From Desulfobacteraceae bacterium (GTDB lineage: Bacteria > Desulfobacterota > Desulfobacteria > Desulfobacterales > SURF-7), in the NCBI GenBank assembly GCA_030618925.1, contig JAUXCK010000017.1, positions 1-14,696 of the forward strand: DNA of 14,696 nt, in the 5' to 3' direction. The position numbers were made by a program, and so were the translations under genes. This document shows positions 1 to 8,727 of the stretch, in pieces (within the stretch, counting starts at the first letter, position 1; each line of letters opens with the position of its first letter). The notes beneath the pieces are model-generated. The model saw nothing but the letters and a program-made list of their open reading frames with translations, did no database searches and had not been told where the DNA came from.

Positions 1-117
1 AAATAGTGTGACGTTATTTTATATTGTCCTAAAAAGATTAAATTGGAGATGATATGTCGGCAACGCCTTTAACGCGCAGACGGTTAAGGAAAAACTTCGG
101 CAAGATCCAGAAAATTG
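1..117. repeat. Terminal direct repeat, left copy (identical to 14580-14696)
   Basis: These 117 bases recur base for base at the right end of the window. The block carries the last Lys codon and the TAG stop of rplL (1-6), the rplL-rpoB gap and the first 21 codons of rpoB. It is unique coding sequence, not a mobile or satellite repeat. The natural reading is that the source contig is circular, with an overlap the size of an assembly word. No hairpin or attenuator is visible in the 47-base gap (7-53) between rplL and rpoB, so the polymerase genes look directly co-transcribed with rplL. Confidence 0.97.
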
Positions 118-3100
118 TAGAGATTCCTGATCTTATCGGGATGCAACGGGAATCTTACCAGCGATTGCTGCAGATGGATATCCCCCCGGAAAAACGGGAA
201 GATATCGGCCTGCAGGCCGTGTTTAAATCGGTATTTCCCATTAATGATTTTACGGGGACCGCATCCCTTGAATTTGTTTCATACAGTTTCGGGGAGGTGA
301 AACACTCGGTCAAGGAGTGTATTCACCGTGGTATGACCTTCGAGATTCCGGTCCGGATCAGAATCAGGCTGGTTGTTTTTGATGTGGATAAAGAATCAGG
401 GATTTCCAACATTCGGGACATCAAGGAGCAGGAAATCTATTTTGGGACCATACCCCTGATGACCGAAAAAGGAACGTTCATTATCAATGGTACGGAACGG
501 GTTGTGGTAAGCCAGCTGCACCGCTCATCCGGTGTTTTTTTCGATCATGATAAAGGGAAAACGCATTCAAGCGGGAAACTGATATACACAGCCCGGATTA
601 TACCGGTGCGCGGTTCCTGGATTGATATGGAGATCGATCCGAAAGATATTGTGCACATTCGCATCGATCGCCGCCGCAAATTCCCGGTGACCCTGCTGTT
701 TAAGGCATTTGGATATACGGGAGAGGACCTTCTTGATTATTTTTACAAGAAAGAAAAAATATTGATTCGCAGAAATAGGCTTTTTAGGGAATTCAGCGAG
801 GATGCACTCAGGGGGAAACGCTCCAGTTGTGACATAAAAATTCCGGGTACCGGAGAGGTGGTCATCAAAAAGGGCCGGAAGTTTACCAAACGATCGATTA
901 AACAGTTAAAAGCGGCAAATATCGACATGGTGCCGATCCTGAATGAAGATGTCATCGGTAAATCATTCGGGGCAGAGGTTGTTGATTCAAAAACCCGTGA
1001 CCTGATTGCGAAATCGACGGACCTCATTGACGAGGAGATTCTCGAGAAATTGTTTGAAGCCAAGGTTGAGGTGTTTAGTATTCTTCTGGTGGACGGTGCG
1101 TATAGCAGCGAATCCATACGAAAGACGCTTATTGTTGACAAGGTGGCGGACAAGGAGGAAGCGCTGATTGAAATTTATCGACGCTTGAGACCCGGGAATC
1201 CAGCGACCCCTGAAGTCGCCCTTGATTTTATCGATCATCTTTTTTTCAAATCCGCGTATTATGACCTGTCCGGCGTCGGACGTCTGAAATTGAATCATCG
1301 CCTCGGCATCAACGCCCCTATGAGTTTGCGAACGCTTAGAAAGGAAGATATTCTGCTGACTGCAAAAACCCTGGTTGAACTGAGAGATACCCAGGGTGTT
1401 GTGGATGATATAGACCATCTTGGAAATCGCCGGGTACGGGCTGTCGGCGAATTGATGGAAAATCAGTATCGTATCGGTCTGGTCCGCATGGAGCGTGCCA
1501 TTAAAGAGCGAATGAGCATGCAGGAAGTCGATGCCCTGATGCCCCATGACCTGGTCAACCCCAAGCCGGTTTCGGCGGTGGTGAAGGAATTTTTCGGCAC
1601 CAGTCAGCTGTCGCAGTTTATGGATCAAACCAATCCGCTTTCTGAAACAACTCACAAACGCCGCCTGAGCGCCCTCGGCCCCGGTGGTCTGACCCGTGAG
1701 AGGGCCGGTTTTGAGGTGAGGGATGTACATCCTTCCCATTACGGACGAATTTGTCCCATTGAAACGCCAGAAGGTCCGAATATCGGTTTGATCGTATCCC
1801 TGTCTACATATGCAAGGATAAATGGTTATGGATTCATCGAGACGCCTTACCGGGTTGTGAATGATTCTACCGTCTCCAGCAATGTAAGGCTGCTGACTGC
1901 TTTTGAAGAAAAGGATCATCCAATCGCCCAGGCAAACGCACCCATAGATGAAAAGGGCCATTACAGGAATCCGCTTGTTACTTCACGGGTCGCCGGCGAA
2001 TTTATGATGATCAAGTCCGAGGAGATCGAGCTGATGGATGTTTCCCCCAATCAGCTGGTCAGTGTTTCGGCGTCATTGATCCCGTTCCTGGAGAATGACG
2101 ACGCCAACCGTGCACTTATGGGCTCGAACATGCAGCGCCAGGCTGTCCCTTTAACAGAGACCAGGGCACCGCTTGTCGGTACCGGGATAGAAGGGGTTGT
2201 TGCAAGAGATTCAGGTGTGACGGTGGTGGCTCAGAAAGATGGTGAAGTGGTTGACGTAAGCGCCGATCGGATTGTCGTAAAACATGACCCGGATGATACT
2301 ATGGACGGCAGATGCGTTTCTATTTACAGCCTGGCAAAGTTTATTCGTTCGAATCAGAACACCTGTTTCAATCAGCGTCCGATTGTCAGCAAAGGTCAGG
2401 CGATTGAAGCGGGTGAGATCATTGCAGACGGGCCGGCCACTGAAAAGGGCGAGCTTGCCCTGGGCAAGAATGTCACGGTCGCTTTTATGCCATGGGGTGG
2501 ATATAATTTTGAAGACTCAATCTTAGTCAGCGAAAGGCTGGTAAGGGACGGGGTATTTACATCCGTTCATATTGAGGAGTTTGAAGTCGTTGCAAGGGAT
2601 ACAAAACTTGGAAAAGAAGAAATCACCCGGGACATTCCGAATGTGGGAGAGGAAACCCTGAAGGATCTTGACGCAAGCGGTATTATCCGTCTGGGTGCCG
2701 AGGTTAAACCCGGTGACATCCTGGTGGGTAAAATTACGCCAAAAGGAGAAACACAGCTTTCACCGGAAGAGAAACTGTTGCGGGCCATCTTTGGTGAAAA
2801 GGCCGGCGATGTAAAAGATACATCCCTGAGGGTTCCGCCCGGAGTTGATGGGATTGTCATTGATGCCAAGGTGTTTTCCAGAAGAGGTGTGGACAAGGAC
2901 GATCGGGCCCGTGCGATTGAAGATGAAGAAATTACATTGCACGAGAAGAACCTCGAGGATGAGATCCGGGTTGTTGAAGACGTTGCAGTGGAGGAACTTG
3001 AACACCTGATGGTGGGTCAGCAGTGTACGACTTCCCTGAAAAGAGGGAAAAAAGTGTTGATTGTCAAGAACAAGGAGATTGATAAATCCGCATTATCCGG

Positions 3101-4151
3101 AATCTCGGTTGCTCACTTTGAGGGAATTGTTTTGGAAGATTCAGCTGTCACCGAGCATGTGCATGAAGTTCTTGATCGCTGCCGGCAGCAGAAAGATGCT
3201 TGCAGAAGCAGGTTTGATGAACAGGTCAGCCGGTATGAAGTCGGCGATGATCTCCCTCCCGGTGTCATTAAACTGATAAAGGTCTATGTGGCCATGAGGC
3301 GGGTGTTGTCGGTGGGTGATAAAATGGCGGGCCGCCACGGGAACAAAGGCGTTGTCTCTCGAATTCTGCCCATAGAAGACCTGCCGTATTTTGAAGACGG
3401 AACTACGGTTGACATGGTATTGAACCCTTTGGGCGTTCCGTCTCGAATGAATGTGGGGCAGATTCTGGAAATTCATCTGGGCCGCGCCGCCAAGGTCCTG
3501 GGAGATCAAATCGATCAATTTATCAGTGACAAAAAACACCAGGACCTTAGAGGGAAACTGAAACGGATTTTTTCAGCATCTTCAGAGCAGAAGATGCTTG
3601 ATCAAATGGCTGACGAGGAGATTGTCGAATTCGGGCAACATTACCGGGAAGGGGTACACATGGCAACACCGGTTTTTGACGGTGCAAAGGAGGATGAGAT
3701 TAAGGTCCTCCTTTCTGAAGCCGATGAAGACAAATCCGGTCAGGCATTATTATTTGACGGACGTACCGGTGAACCTTTTGATGGAAAGGTGACGGTTGGA
3801 ACGATGTATATGCTGAAATTGCATCATCTTGTGGATGATAAAATACATGCGCGATCAATTGGCCCTTATTCTCTGGTGACCCAGCAGCCCCTTGGGGGGA
3901 AAGCACAGTTCGGTGGGCAACGCCTGGGTGAAATGGAGGTATGGGCTATGGAAGCTTATGGTGCGGCACATGCGCTGCAAGAGTTTCTAACGGTCAAGTC
4001 AGATGATATGGCAGGCAGGACCCGGATGTATGAAAAGATTGTCAAGGGGCAAAATGTTCTTGAGCCCGGTCTGCCTGAATCATTCAGGGTCTTAACCAAA
4101 GAATTGCAGAGTCTGGGACTGAATATAGAACTTATTGAACAAAAACAATAA
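54..4151 (+). CDS. rpoB: DNA-directed RNA polymerase subunit beta
   Basis: This is the beta subunit of RNA polymerase (1365 aa; E. coli has 1342), which with beta' forms the catalytic cleft in the cytoplasm. The ATG at 54 is preceded by GGAG at 45-48 and gives the usual start, with RKNFGKIQ near residues 12-19. The rifampicin pocket is at residues 515-542 (SQLSQFMDQTNPLSE then THKRRLSALG). Q521, D524, H534, R537 and S539 correspond to E. coli Q513, D516, H526, R529 and S531, so a rifampicin-sensitive pocket is predicted. GYNFEDSI carries E820/D821, and KMAGRHGNKG carries the active-site lysines K1090 and K1098. The charged helical stretch at about 960-1075 fits the proteobacterial beta insert. 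The stop TAA at 4149-4151 overlaps the rpoC ribosome binding site, suggesting coupled translation. I see no damage to the frame. Confidence 0.99.
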   Translation: MSATPLTRRRLRKNFGKIQKIVEIPDLIGMQRESYQRLLQMDIPPEKREDIGLQAVFKSVFPINDFTGTASLEFVSYSFGEVKHSVKECIHRGMTFEIPVRIRIRLVVFDVDKESGISNIRDIKEQEIYFGTIPLMTEKGTFIINGTERVVVSQLHRSSGVFFDHDKGKTHSSGKLIYTARIIPVRGSWIDMEIDPKDIVHIRIDRRRKFPVTLLFKAFGYTGEDLLDYFYKKEKILIRRNRLFREFSEDALRGKRSSCDIKIPGTGEVVIKKGRKFTKRSIKQLKAANIDMVPILNEDVIGKSFGAEVVDSKTRDLIAKSTDLIDEEILEKLFEAKVEVFSILLVDGAYSSESIRKTLIVDKVADKEEALIEIYRRLRPGNPATPEVALDFIDHLFFKSAYYDLSGVGRLKLNHRLGINAPMSLRTLRKEDILLTAKTLVELRDTQGVVDDIDHLGNRRVRAVGELMENQYRIGLVRMERAIKERMSMQEVDALMPHDLVNPKPVSAVVKEFFGTSQLSQFMDQTNPLSETTHKRRLSALGPGGLTRERAGFEVRDVHPSHYGRICPIETPEGPNIGLIVSLSTYARINGYGFIETPYRVVNDSTVSSNVRLLTAFEEKDHPIAQANAPIDEKGHYRNPLVTSRVAGEFMMIKSEEIELMDVSPNQLVSVSASLIPFLENDDANRALMGSNMQRQAVPLTETRAPLVGTGIEGVVARDSGVTVVAQKDGEVVDVSADRIVVKHDPDDTMDGRCVSIYSLAKFIRSNQNTCFNQRPIVSKGQAIEAGEIIADGPATEKGELALGKNVTVAFMPWGGYNFEDSILVSERLVRDGVFTSVHIEEFEVVARDTKLGKEEITRDIPNVGEETLKDLDASGIIRLGAEVKPGDILVGKITPKGETQLSPEEKLLRAIFGEKAGDVKDTSLRVPPGVDGIVIDAKVFSRRGVDKDDRARAIEDEEITLHEKNLEDEIRVVEDVAVEELEHLMVGQQCTTSLKRGKKVLIVKNKEIDKSALSGISVAHFEGIVLEDSAVTEHVHEVLDRCRQQKDACRSRFDEQVSRYEVGDDLPPGVIKLIKVYVAMRRVLSVGDKMAGRHGNKGVVSRILPIEDLPYFEDGTTVDMVLNPLGVPSRMNVGQILEIHLGRAAKVLGDQIDQFISDKKHQDLRGKLKRIFSASSEQKMLDQMADEEIVEFGQHYREGVHMATPVFDGAKEDEIKVLLSEADEDKSGQALLFDGRTGEPFDGKVTVGTMYMLKLHHLVDDKIHARSIGPYSLVTQQPLGGKAQFGGQRLGEMEVWAMEAYGAAHALQEFLTVKSDDMAGRTRMYEKIVKGQNVLEPGLPESFRVLTKELQSLGLNIELIEQKQ

Positions 4152-4155
4152 GGAG
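4150..4155 (+). promoter_or_regulatory. rpoC ribosome binding site that fixes a TTG start
   Basis: AAGGAG overlaps the end of the rpoB stop codon and lies 6 bases before TTG at 4162. A TTG nine codons upstream (4135) is in the same frame but lies inside rpoB with no such site. Starting at 4162 makes the first zinc-site cysteines fall at residues 70, 72, 85 and 88, exactly the E. coli numbering. Confidence 0.88.
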
Positions 4156-4161
4156 AATATA

Positions 4162-7100
4162 TTGGAAACAATATACGATTTTTTCGCCAAACCAACAGAT
4201 CCAAAACTTTATAGCAGTGTTAGAATTTCTCTGGCATCTCCTGAAAGGATAAGGGGGTGGTCCCATGGAGAGATCAAGAAGCCGGAGACCATCAATTACC
4301 GCACCTTCAAACCCGAGCGGGACGGTCTTTTTTGTGCCAAGATTTTTGGTCCTACCAAGGATTATGAGTGTAACTGCGGAAAATATAAACGAATGAAGCA
4401 TCGCGGCGTCATTTGTGAAAAATGCGGCGTCGAGGTTATCCAGGCCAAGGTGCGGCGGGACCGACTGGGGCATATTAACCTTGCCACCCCGGTTGCCCAT
4501 ATCTGGTTCCTGAAAAGCCTGCCGAGCAAGATCGGAAATTTGCTGGACCTGACCTTAAAAAACATGGAGAAGGTTCTTTATTTTGACAGTTATATCGTTA
4601 TTGATCCAAAAGACACGGGTCTCACCAAGGGTCAGCTCCTGTCTGATGAGAAATACCATGAAGCACTTGAACTTTACGGGACAAAATTTGAGGCCGGCAT
4701 CGGGGCCGAAGCCGTAAAAGCACTTCTTGAGCAGCTTGACTTAGAGGAGACCTACAATACATTACGAGCTGACATCGCCGCCACCGGGTCCATGGCCAAA
4801 AAACAGAAACTTTCCAAGCGGCTGAAGATAGTGGATGCCTTTAAACAATCAGGCCTCGATCCGATCTGGATGATTATGGATGTGATTCCGGTTCTACCGC
4901 CGGATCTTAGGCCGCTGGTTCCCCTGGAGGGAGGCCGGTTTGCCACATCGGATCTCAATGACCTCTATCGTCGTGTTATCAACAGAAACAACCGGTTAAA
5001 TCGTCTGGTTGACTTAAAGGCACCTGATATTATTGTCCGAAACGAGAAAAGGATGCTTCAGGAGTCAGTTGATGTTCTTTTTGATAACGGCCGTCATGGC
5101 AGGGTTGTTACCGGTACCAACAAACGCCCTCTGAAATCCCTCTCTGATACGCTAAAGGGCAAGCAGGGACGTTTCAGGCAGAATCTTCTGGGGAAACGGG
5201 TCGATTATTCCGGGCGAACCGTTATTACGATCGGGCCGGACCTCAGGCTGCATCAATGCGGCCTGCCAAAACAGATGGCCCTAGAGCTGTTTAAGCCTTT
5301 TGTATACCATCGCCTTGAAAATAAGGGGCTTGTGTCTACAGTAAAAAGTGCAAAAAAAATGGTGGAGCGGCTGATTCCCGAGGTTTGGGACACGCTGGAT
5401 GAAGTCGTAAAAGAGTACCCGGTTTTATTAAACCGCGCGCCAACGCTTCACCGCCTGGGTGTCCAGGCGTTCGAGCCGGTGCTGATTGAAGGGAAAGCCA
5501 TTCAGCTGCACCCTCTGGTTTGCACGGCATTCAATGCGGATTTTGACGGTGACCAGATGGCGGTGCATATCCCCCTTTCCGTGGAGTCGCAAATAGAAGC
5601 ACGGGTCCTCATGCTGTCGAGCAATAACATCCTGTCTCCTGCAAACGGGAGTCCGATCATCGTTCCAACTCAGGATATTGTCTTGGGTATTTATTATCTG
5701 ACATGGGCGTCTGAGGGGGCTAAGGGCGATGGGATGTTATTTGCAAACCCGGATGAGGTCCGGGCAGCATATGATTCAGGAAAAGTCGACCTTCATGCCA
5801 TCATCAATGTGAGGATGAATGGAACCCGGAAGAAGACGACCGTCGGCCGGATCTTTTTATGGGAGATAATGCCGAAGGATATCATCCTGACGCTTGGCCA
5901 TATTCAGGTGACGGCCAAGAAAAATGCCAAGGCAGCCCTTTCTGAGATGAAAAATGGTGCCTCCTTTAGTGACATGGTTCAGCAGTATTCTAAAAGTCGT
6001 TTCCAGGAAGAGGACGGAATTTTAGGGCAACTTAAAAGGGAAGAGTTTGAGAACCTGTTCAGCCTGGAGGAATCTGATGTGGATCACATTTTTTCCATGG
6101 AAAAGGGGGAGATCAGCCCTGTCGTCTCCTCCGGTCACGGCCATCATATTTTTAAAGTGATTGAGAGAGAGACAGAGATTTCGTTTGACAGCATTAACAG
6201 GGATATGGACAAGAAAACACTTCGCGATATGGTTGATTCTGCTTACCGGAAAACCGGTCCCAAAGCAACGGTGATCCTGTCAGACAGGTTGAAAGATATC
6301 GGCTACCAGTATTCAACCCTGGGAGGCCTTTCCATTTCAATAGATGACATGATTATTCCGGAGGCCAAATGGGATATCATTAAAGAGGCCGAGAACAAGA
6401 TTGAAGAGATCGGCACCCAATATACCGAAGGCCTGATTACCCAGGGCGAAAAATACAACAAGGTGGTGGATATATGGACGAAAGCAACGGACGATATCGC
6501 AGACGCCATGATGGATTCGATGAAGAAGACAACCCACATAGAGATGTTGTCGGCCAAGGATACTGAAAATACAAGTGAAACCGGGAGAAAAGAGCGGCTC
6601 AATTCTATCTTCATGATGGCGGATTCCGGGGCAAGGGGCAGCAAGGATCAGATGCGGCAGCTTGCCGGCATGAGGGGAATGATGACAAAACCGTCCGGTG
6701 AAATCATCGAAACGCCAATTATTGCAAATTTTCGGGAAGGCCTGACAGTGCTGCAGTATTTTATTTCAACCCATGGCGCCCGGAAAGGGTTGGCCGATAC
6801 GGCGTTGAAAACAGCCAACTCGGGATACCTGACCCGCCGTCTGGCAGATGTGGCACAGGATTGTGCGGTGCTGGAAGTGGATTGCGGCACCTTGATGGGA
6901 ATAGAAGTTGAAGCGCTGATGGAAGGCGGTGAAGTTATTCAGCATCTGGGAGACAGGGTGCTGGGGCGGACTGCCCTGGAAGATACGTTGGATCCGTTTA
7001 CGGATGAAATCATTGCCAGTGGCGGAGAGGAGATTGATGAAGAGGTCCTGAAACTGATTGAGAATTCAGGCCTGACAAAGGTTAAGATAAGGTCTGTCCT

Positions 7101-8580
7101 GACATGCAACACCAAACACGGGATATGTGCCAAATGTTACGGCCGGGACCTTTCCCATGGAAAACGGGTTGAGATCGGTCAGGCGATCGGTATCCTGGCA
7201 GCACAATCCATCGGTGAACCCGGCACACAGCTGACCATGCGGACCTTTCATATCGGCGGGACCGCCAGCAGGCGCGTGGAGCAGGCGGACATCAGGGCCC
7301 GGGCGGAAGGCACCATAAAATTGGGTGACCTGAATGTGGTGACAAATGCTGAAGGGCTGAATATTGTGATGAACCGGCGTGGCGGAGAGTTCACCATTAT
7401 CGGTGACACTGGCCGGGAGCGGGAGCGCTGCCCGGTCATATACGGGGCGCATATTGAGGTGAAGGATGGTCAGCATATTGGAGTGGGCGACATCCTTGCC
7501 ACATGGGACCCCTTTACAACCCCAATTATTACAGAGGTTGGCGGAACCGTTAAATTCGGTGATATTGAACTTGGAAAGACCATGCAGGAGAAGGTTGACG
7601 AGGTTACGGGGAAATCGAGCCGGACAATTATCGAGGGGAAAACTGCGGATGTACGGCCGCGTATTTCCATCAAGGATGAAGAAGGAAAAACCGCTTCGCT
7701 TGGACACTCAAGCGCTCTGGCCAGGTATATACTGCCACTGGATGCCATATTGCTTGTAGAAGAGCATGATAGGGTCCGGGCGGGTGATGTGATTGCCAAA
7801 TTGCCCCGGGCCACGACTAAAACCAAGGATATCACCGGAGGCCTGCCAAGGGTTGCCGAACTTTTTGAGGTGCGAAAACCAAAAGAGGTTGCGGTGTTGA
7901 GTGAAATAGACGGTTATGTGTCTATTGCCAAGGCAACGACAAAGAAAGGCAAACAGAAGGTAACGGTTACCCCGGTAGATGTGGGTGACAAGAGGGAGTA
8001 TCTAATTCCCCGCGGTAAACATATTAATGTATATGACGGAGATTATGTAAGGGCGGGCGAACATATTGTCGGAGGGTCGGCGAATCCTCAAGATATTCTG
8101 TCCATCAAGGGTGAAGTTGCACTTGCCCGCTATCTTGTAGATGAAGTTCAGGAAGTATATCGTCTGCAGGGCGTCAGAATCAATGACAAGCATATCGAGG
8201 TCATTGTCCGTCAGATGATGCGGCAAGTCAGAATTCGTGAGGTGGGAGACACTGCTTTTATTACAGAAGAGCAGGTGGATAGAATTCGGTTTGCCGAGAC
8301 CAATAGCGATGTCGTCGAAAAAGGCGGTGCACCCGCGGTGGGCGAACCACTCATCCTGGGCATTACCAAGGCATCTCTTTCGACAGAGAGCTTTATTTCC
8401 GCTGCATCATTCCAGGAAACGACCAAAGTCCTGACCGATGCTGCAATCTACGGGAAAACCGACACCCTGAAGGGGCTCAAGGAAAATGTCATCATGGGCC
8501 GAATCATACCGGCGGGAACAGGGGTATCGGTTCATAAAGACCTTGAAATCAACTTGGTTCAGGAGGAAGAGGCGACATAG
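4162..8580 (+). CDS. rpoC: DNA-directed RNA polymerase subunit beta' with an inserted parvulin-like domain
   Basis: This is the beta' subunit (1472 aa from the TTG at 4162; E. coli has 1407), carrying the Mg-binding active site of RNA polymerase. The sequence shows a zinc ribbon with C70, C72, C85 and C88; NADFDGD at 458-464 with the catalytic D460/D462/D464; and the secondary-channel rim coiled coil starting near residue 739. The second zinc site is C908, C982, C989 and C992. The trigger loop has M1026, R1027 and H1030, followed by the proteobacterial trigger-loop insert. The C-terminal ITKASLSTESFISAASFQET is also present. Up to D464 the numbering equals E. coli; from the second zinc site onward it is +94. 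The extra length is mainly a block at about residues 574-672 resembling PpiC/SurA rotamases (separate entry). The frame is intact across it, so this is a domain insertion, not a break. Confidence 0.98.
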   Translation: METIYDFFAKPTDPKLYSSVRISLASPERIRGWSHGEIKKPETINYRTFKPERDGLFCAKIFGPTKDYECNCGKYKRMKHRGVICEKCGVEVIQAKVRRDRLGHINLATPVAHIWFLKSLPSKIGNLLDLTLKNMEKVLYFDSYIVIDPKDTGLTKGQLLSDEKYHEALELYGTKFEAGIGAEAVKALLEQLDLEETYNTLRADIAATGSMAKKQKLSKRLKIVDAFKQSGLDPIWMIMDVIPVLPPDLRPLVPLEGGRFATSDLNDLYRRVINRNNRLNRLVDLKAPDIIVRNEKRMLQESVDVLFDNGRHGRVVTGTNKRPLKSLSDTLKGKQGRFRQNLLGKRVDYSGRTVITIGPDLRLHQCGLPKQMALELFKPFVYHRLENKGLVSTVKSAKKMVERLIPEVWDTLDEVVKEYPVLLNRAPTLHRLGVQAFEPVLIEGKAIQLHPLVCTAFNADFDGDQMAVHIPLSVESQIEARVLMLSSNNILSPANGSPIIVPTQDIVLGIYYLTWASEGAKGDGMLFANPDEVRAAYDSGKVDLHAIINVRMNGTRKKTTVGRIFLWEIMPKDIILTLGHIQVTAKKNAKAALSEMKNGASFSDMVQQYSKSRFQEEDGILGQLKREEFENLFSLEESDVDHIFSMEKGEISPVVSSGHGHHIFKVIERETEISFDSINRDMDKKTLRDMVDSAYRKTGPKATVILSDRLKDIGYQYSTLGGLSISIDDMIIPEAKWDIIKEAENKIEEIGTQYTEGLITQGEKYNKVVDIWTKATDDIADAMMDSMKKTTHIEMLSAKDTENTSETGRKERLNSIFMMADSGARGSKDQMRQLAGMRGMMTKPSGEIIETPIIANFREGLTVLQYFISTHGARKGLADTALKTANSGYLTRRLADVAQDCAVLEVDCGTLMGIEVEALMEGGEVIQHLGDRVLGRTALEDTLDPFTDEIIASGGEEIDEEVLKLIENSGLTKVKIRSVLTCNTKHGICAKCYGRDLSHGKRVEIGQAIGILAAQSIGEPGTQLTMRTFHIGGTASRRVEQADIRARAEGTIKLGDLNVVTNAEGLNIVMNRRGGEFTIIGDTGRERERCPVIYGAHIEVKDGQHIGVGDILATWDPFTTPIITEVGGTVKFGDIELGKTMQEKVDEVTGKSSRTIIEGKTADVRPRISIKDEEGKTASLGHSSALARYILPLDAILLVEEHDRVRAGDVIAKLPRATTKTKDITGGLPRVAELFEVRKPKEVAVLSEIDGYVSIAKATTKKGKQKVTVTPVDVGDKREYLIPRGKHINVYDGDYVRAGEHIVGGSANPQDILSIKGEVALARYLVDEVQEVYRLQGVRINDKHIEVIVRQMMRQVRIREVGDTAFITEEQVDRIRFAETNSDVVEKGGAPAVGEPLILGITKASLSTESFISAASFQETTKVLTDAAIYGKTDTLKGLKENVIMGRIIPAGTGVSVHKDLEINLVQEEEAT
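5881..6177 (+). other. Parvulin (PpiC/SurA-type rotamase) domain inserted within RpoC
   Basis: This block covers about residues 574-672 of beta'. Upstream, TTVGRIFLWEIMP matches the E. coli TTVGR...IVP segment. Downstream, DMDKKTLRDMVDSAYRKTG matches the E. coli GKKAISKML...YRILG segment. In between, the sequence follows a parvulin pattern: GHIQV with H580; a helix AKKNAKAALSEMKNGASF; DMVQQYS; a GILG turn at 619-622; F629 and F633; then MEKGEISPVVSSGHGHHIFKV ending in H662. Family knowledge: PpiC has LHILV, a KNGADF helix, GGDLG, M57/F61 and FGYHIIKV. Both signature histidines and the conserved Phe are kept, while the Cys/Asp position is Ser (S612). Isomerase activity or client binding is inference; the fold assignment rests on motif matching by eye. 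Confidence 0.85.
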
Positions 8581-8638
8581 CGGTGAATCGCCCTTGGGCA
8601 TGCTTTTTTATGCGTTTAAAATGTTGGACACAAAGTGC

Positions 8639-8667
8639 TTGACAAGATAATTTAATCTGTATATGAT
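8639..8667 (+). promoter_or_regulatory. Sigma-70 type promoter for rpsL-rpsG-tuf
   Basis: TTGACA (8639-8644) and TATGAT (8662-8667) are separated by exactly 17 bases. This is a perfect -35 and a one-mismatch -10, with transcription expected to start near 8674, about 54 bases before rpsL. It is the best promoter match I found in the window. It sits in the 147-base gap after rpoC, so the str-type genes have their own start in addition to any read-through. No convincing terminator is visible between the rpoC stop and this promoter. Confidence 0.85.
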
Positions 8668-8702
8668 TCTCCATTTTTGGGTCCCATAGTATTTGAATCA
8701 TA
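8662..8702. repeat. 8-bp inverted repeat overlapping the -10 box
   Basis: TATGATTC (8662-8669) and GAATCATA (8695-8702) are perfect inverted copies with 25 bases between them. The left arm contains the -10 element of the rpsL promoter; the right arm lies in the 5' untranslated region just before the rpsL ribosome binding site. The arm centres are 33 bp apart, close to three helical turns, so two bound repressor subunits would face the same side. No known operator is recognised, and chance is possible in AT-rich DNA. Confidence 0.4.
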
Positions 8703-8727
8703 ATAGCTAAAGGAGTTTACGAGCAAG

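Noticed and set aside
987..1961. Long open frame (324 codons) on the minus strand inside rpoB
   Set aside because: It lies wholly opposite rpoB, has no recognisable domains and reads like a complement of beta; it is a shadow frame.
4135..4161. Nine-codon N-terminal extension of rpoC
   Set aside because: The TTG at 4135 lies inside rpoB with no ribosome binding site. The 4162 start has AAGGAG at 6 bases and restores E. coli numbering of the zinc cysteines.
7066..7707. Minus-strand open frame (213 codons) opposite rpoC
   Set aside because: It overlaps the conserved beta' zinc site and trigger loop region and has no family resemblance; a codon-bias artefact.
8588..8616. Possible rpoC terminator (GCCCTTGGGC followed by T-rich sequence)
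   Set aside because: The GCCC/GGGC stem would have only a 2-base loop, and the alternative GCAT/ATGC stem is 4 bp with the T-run inside the loop. Neither is a credible intrinsic terminator.
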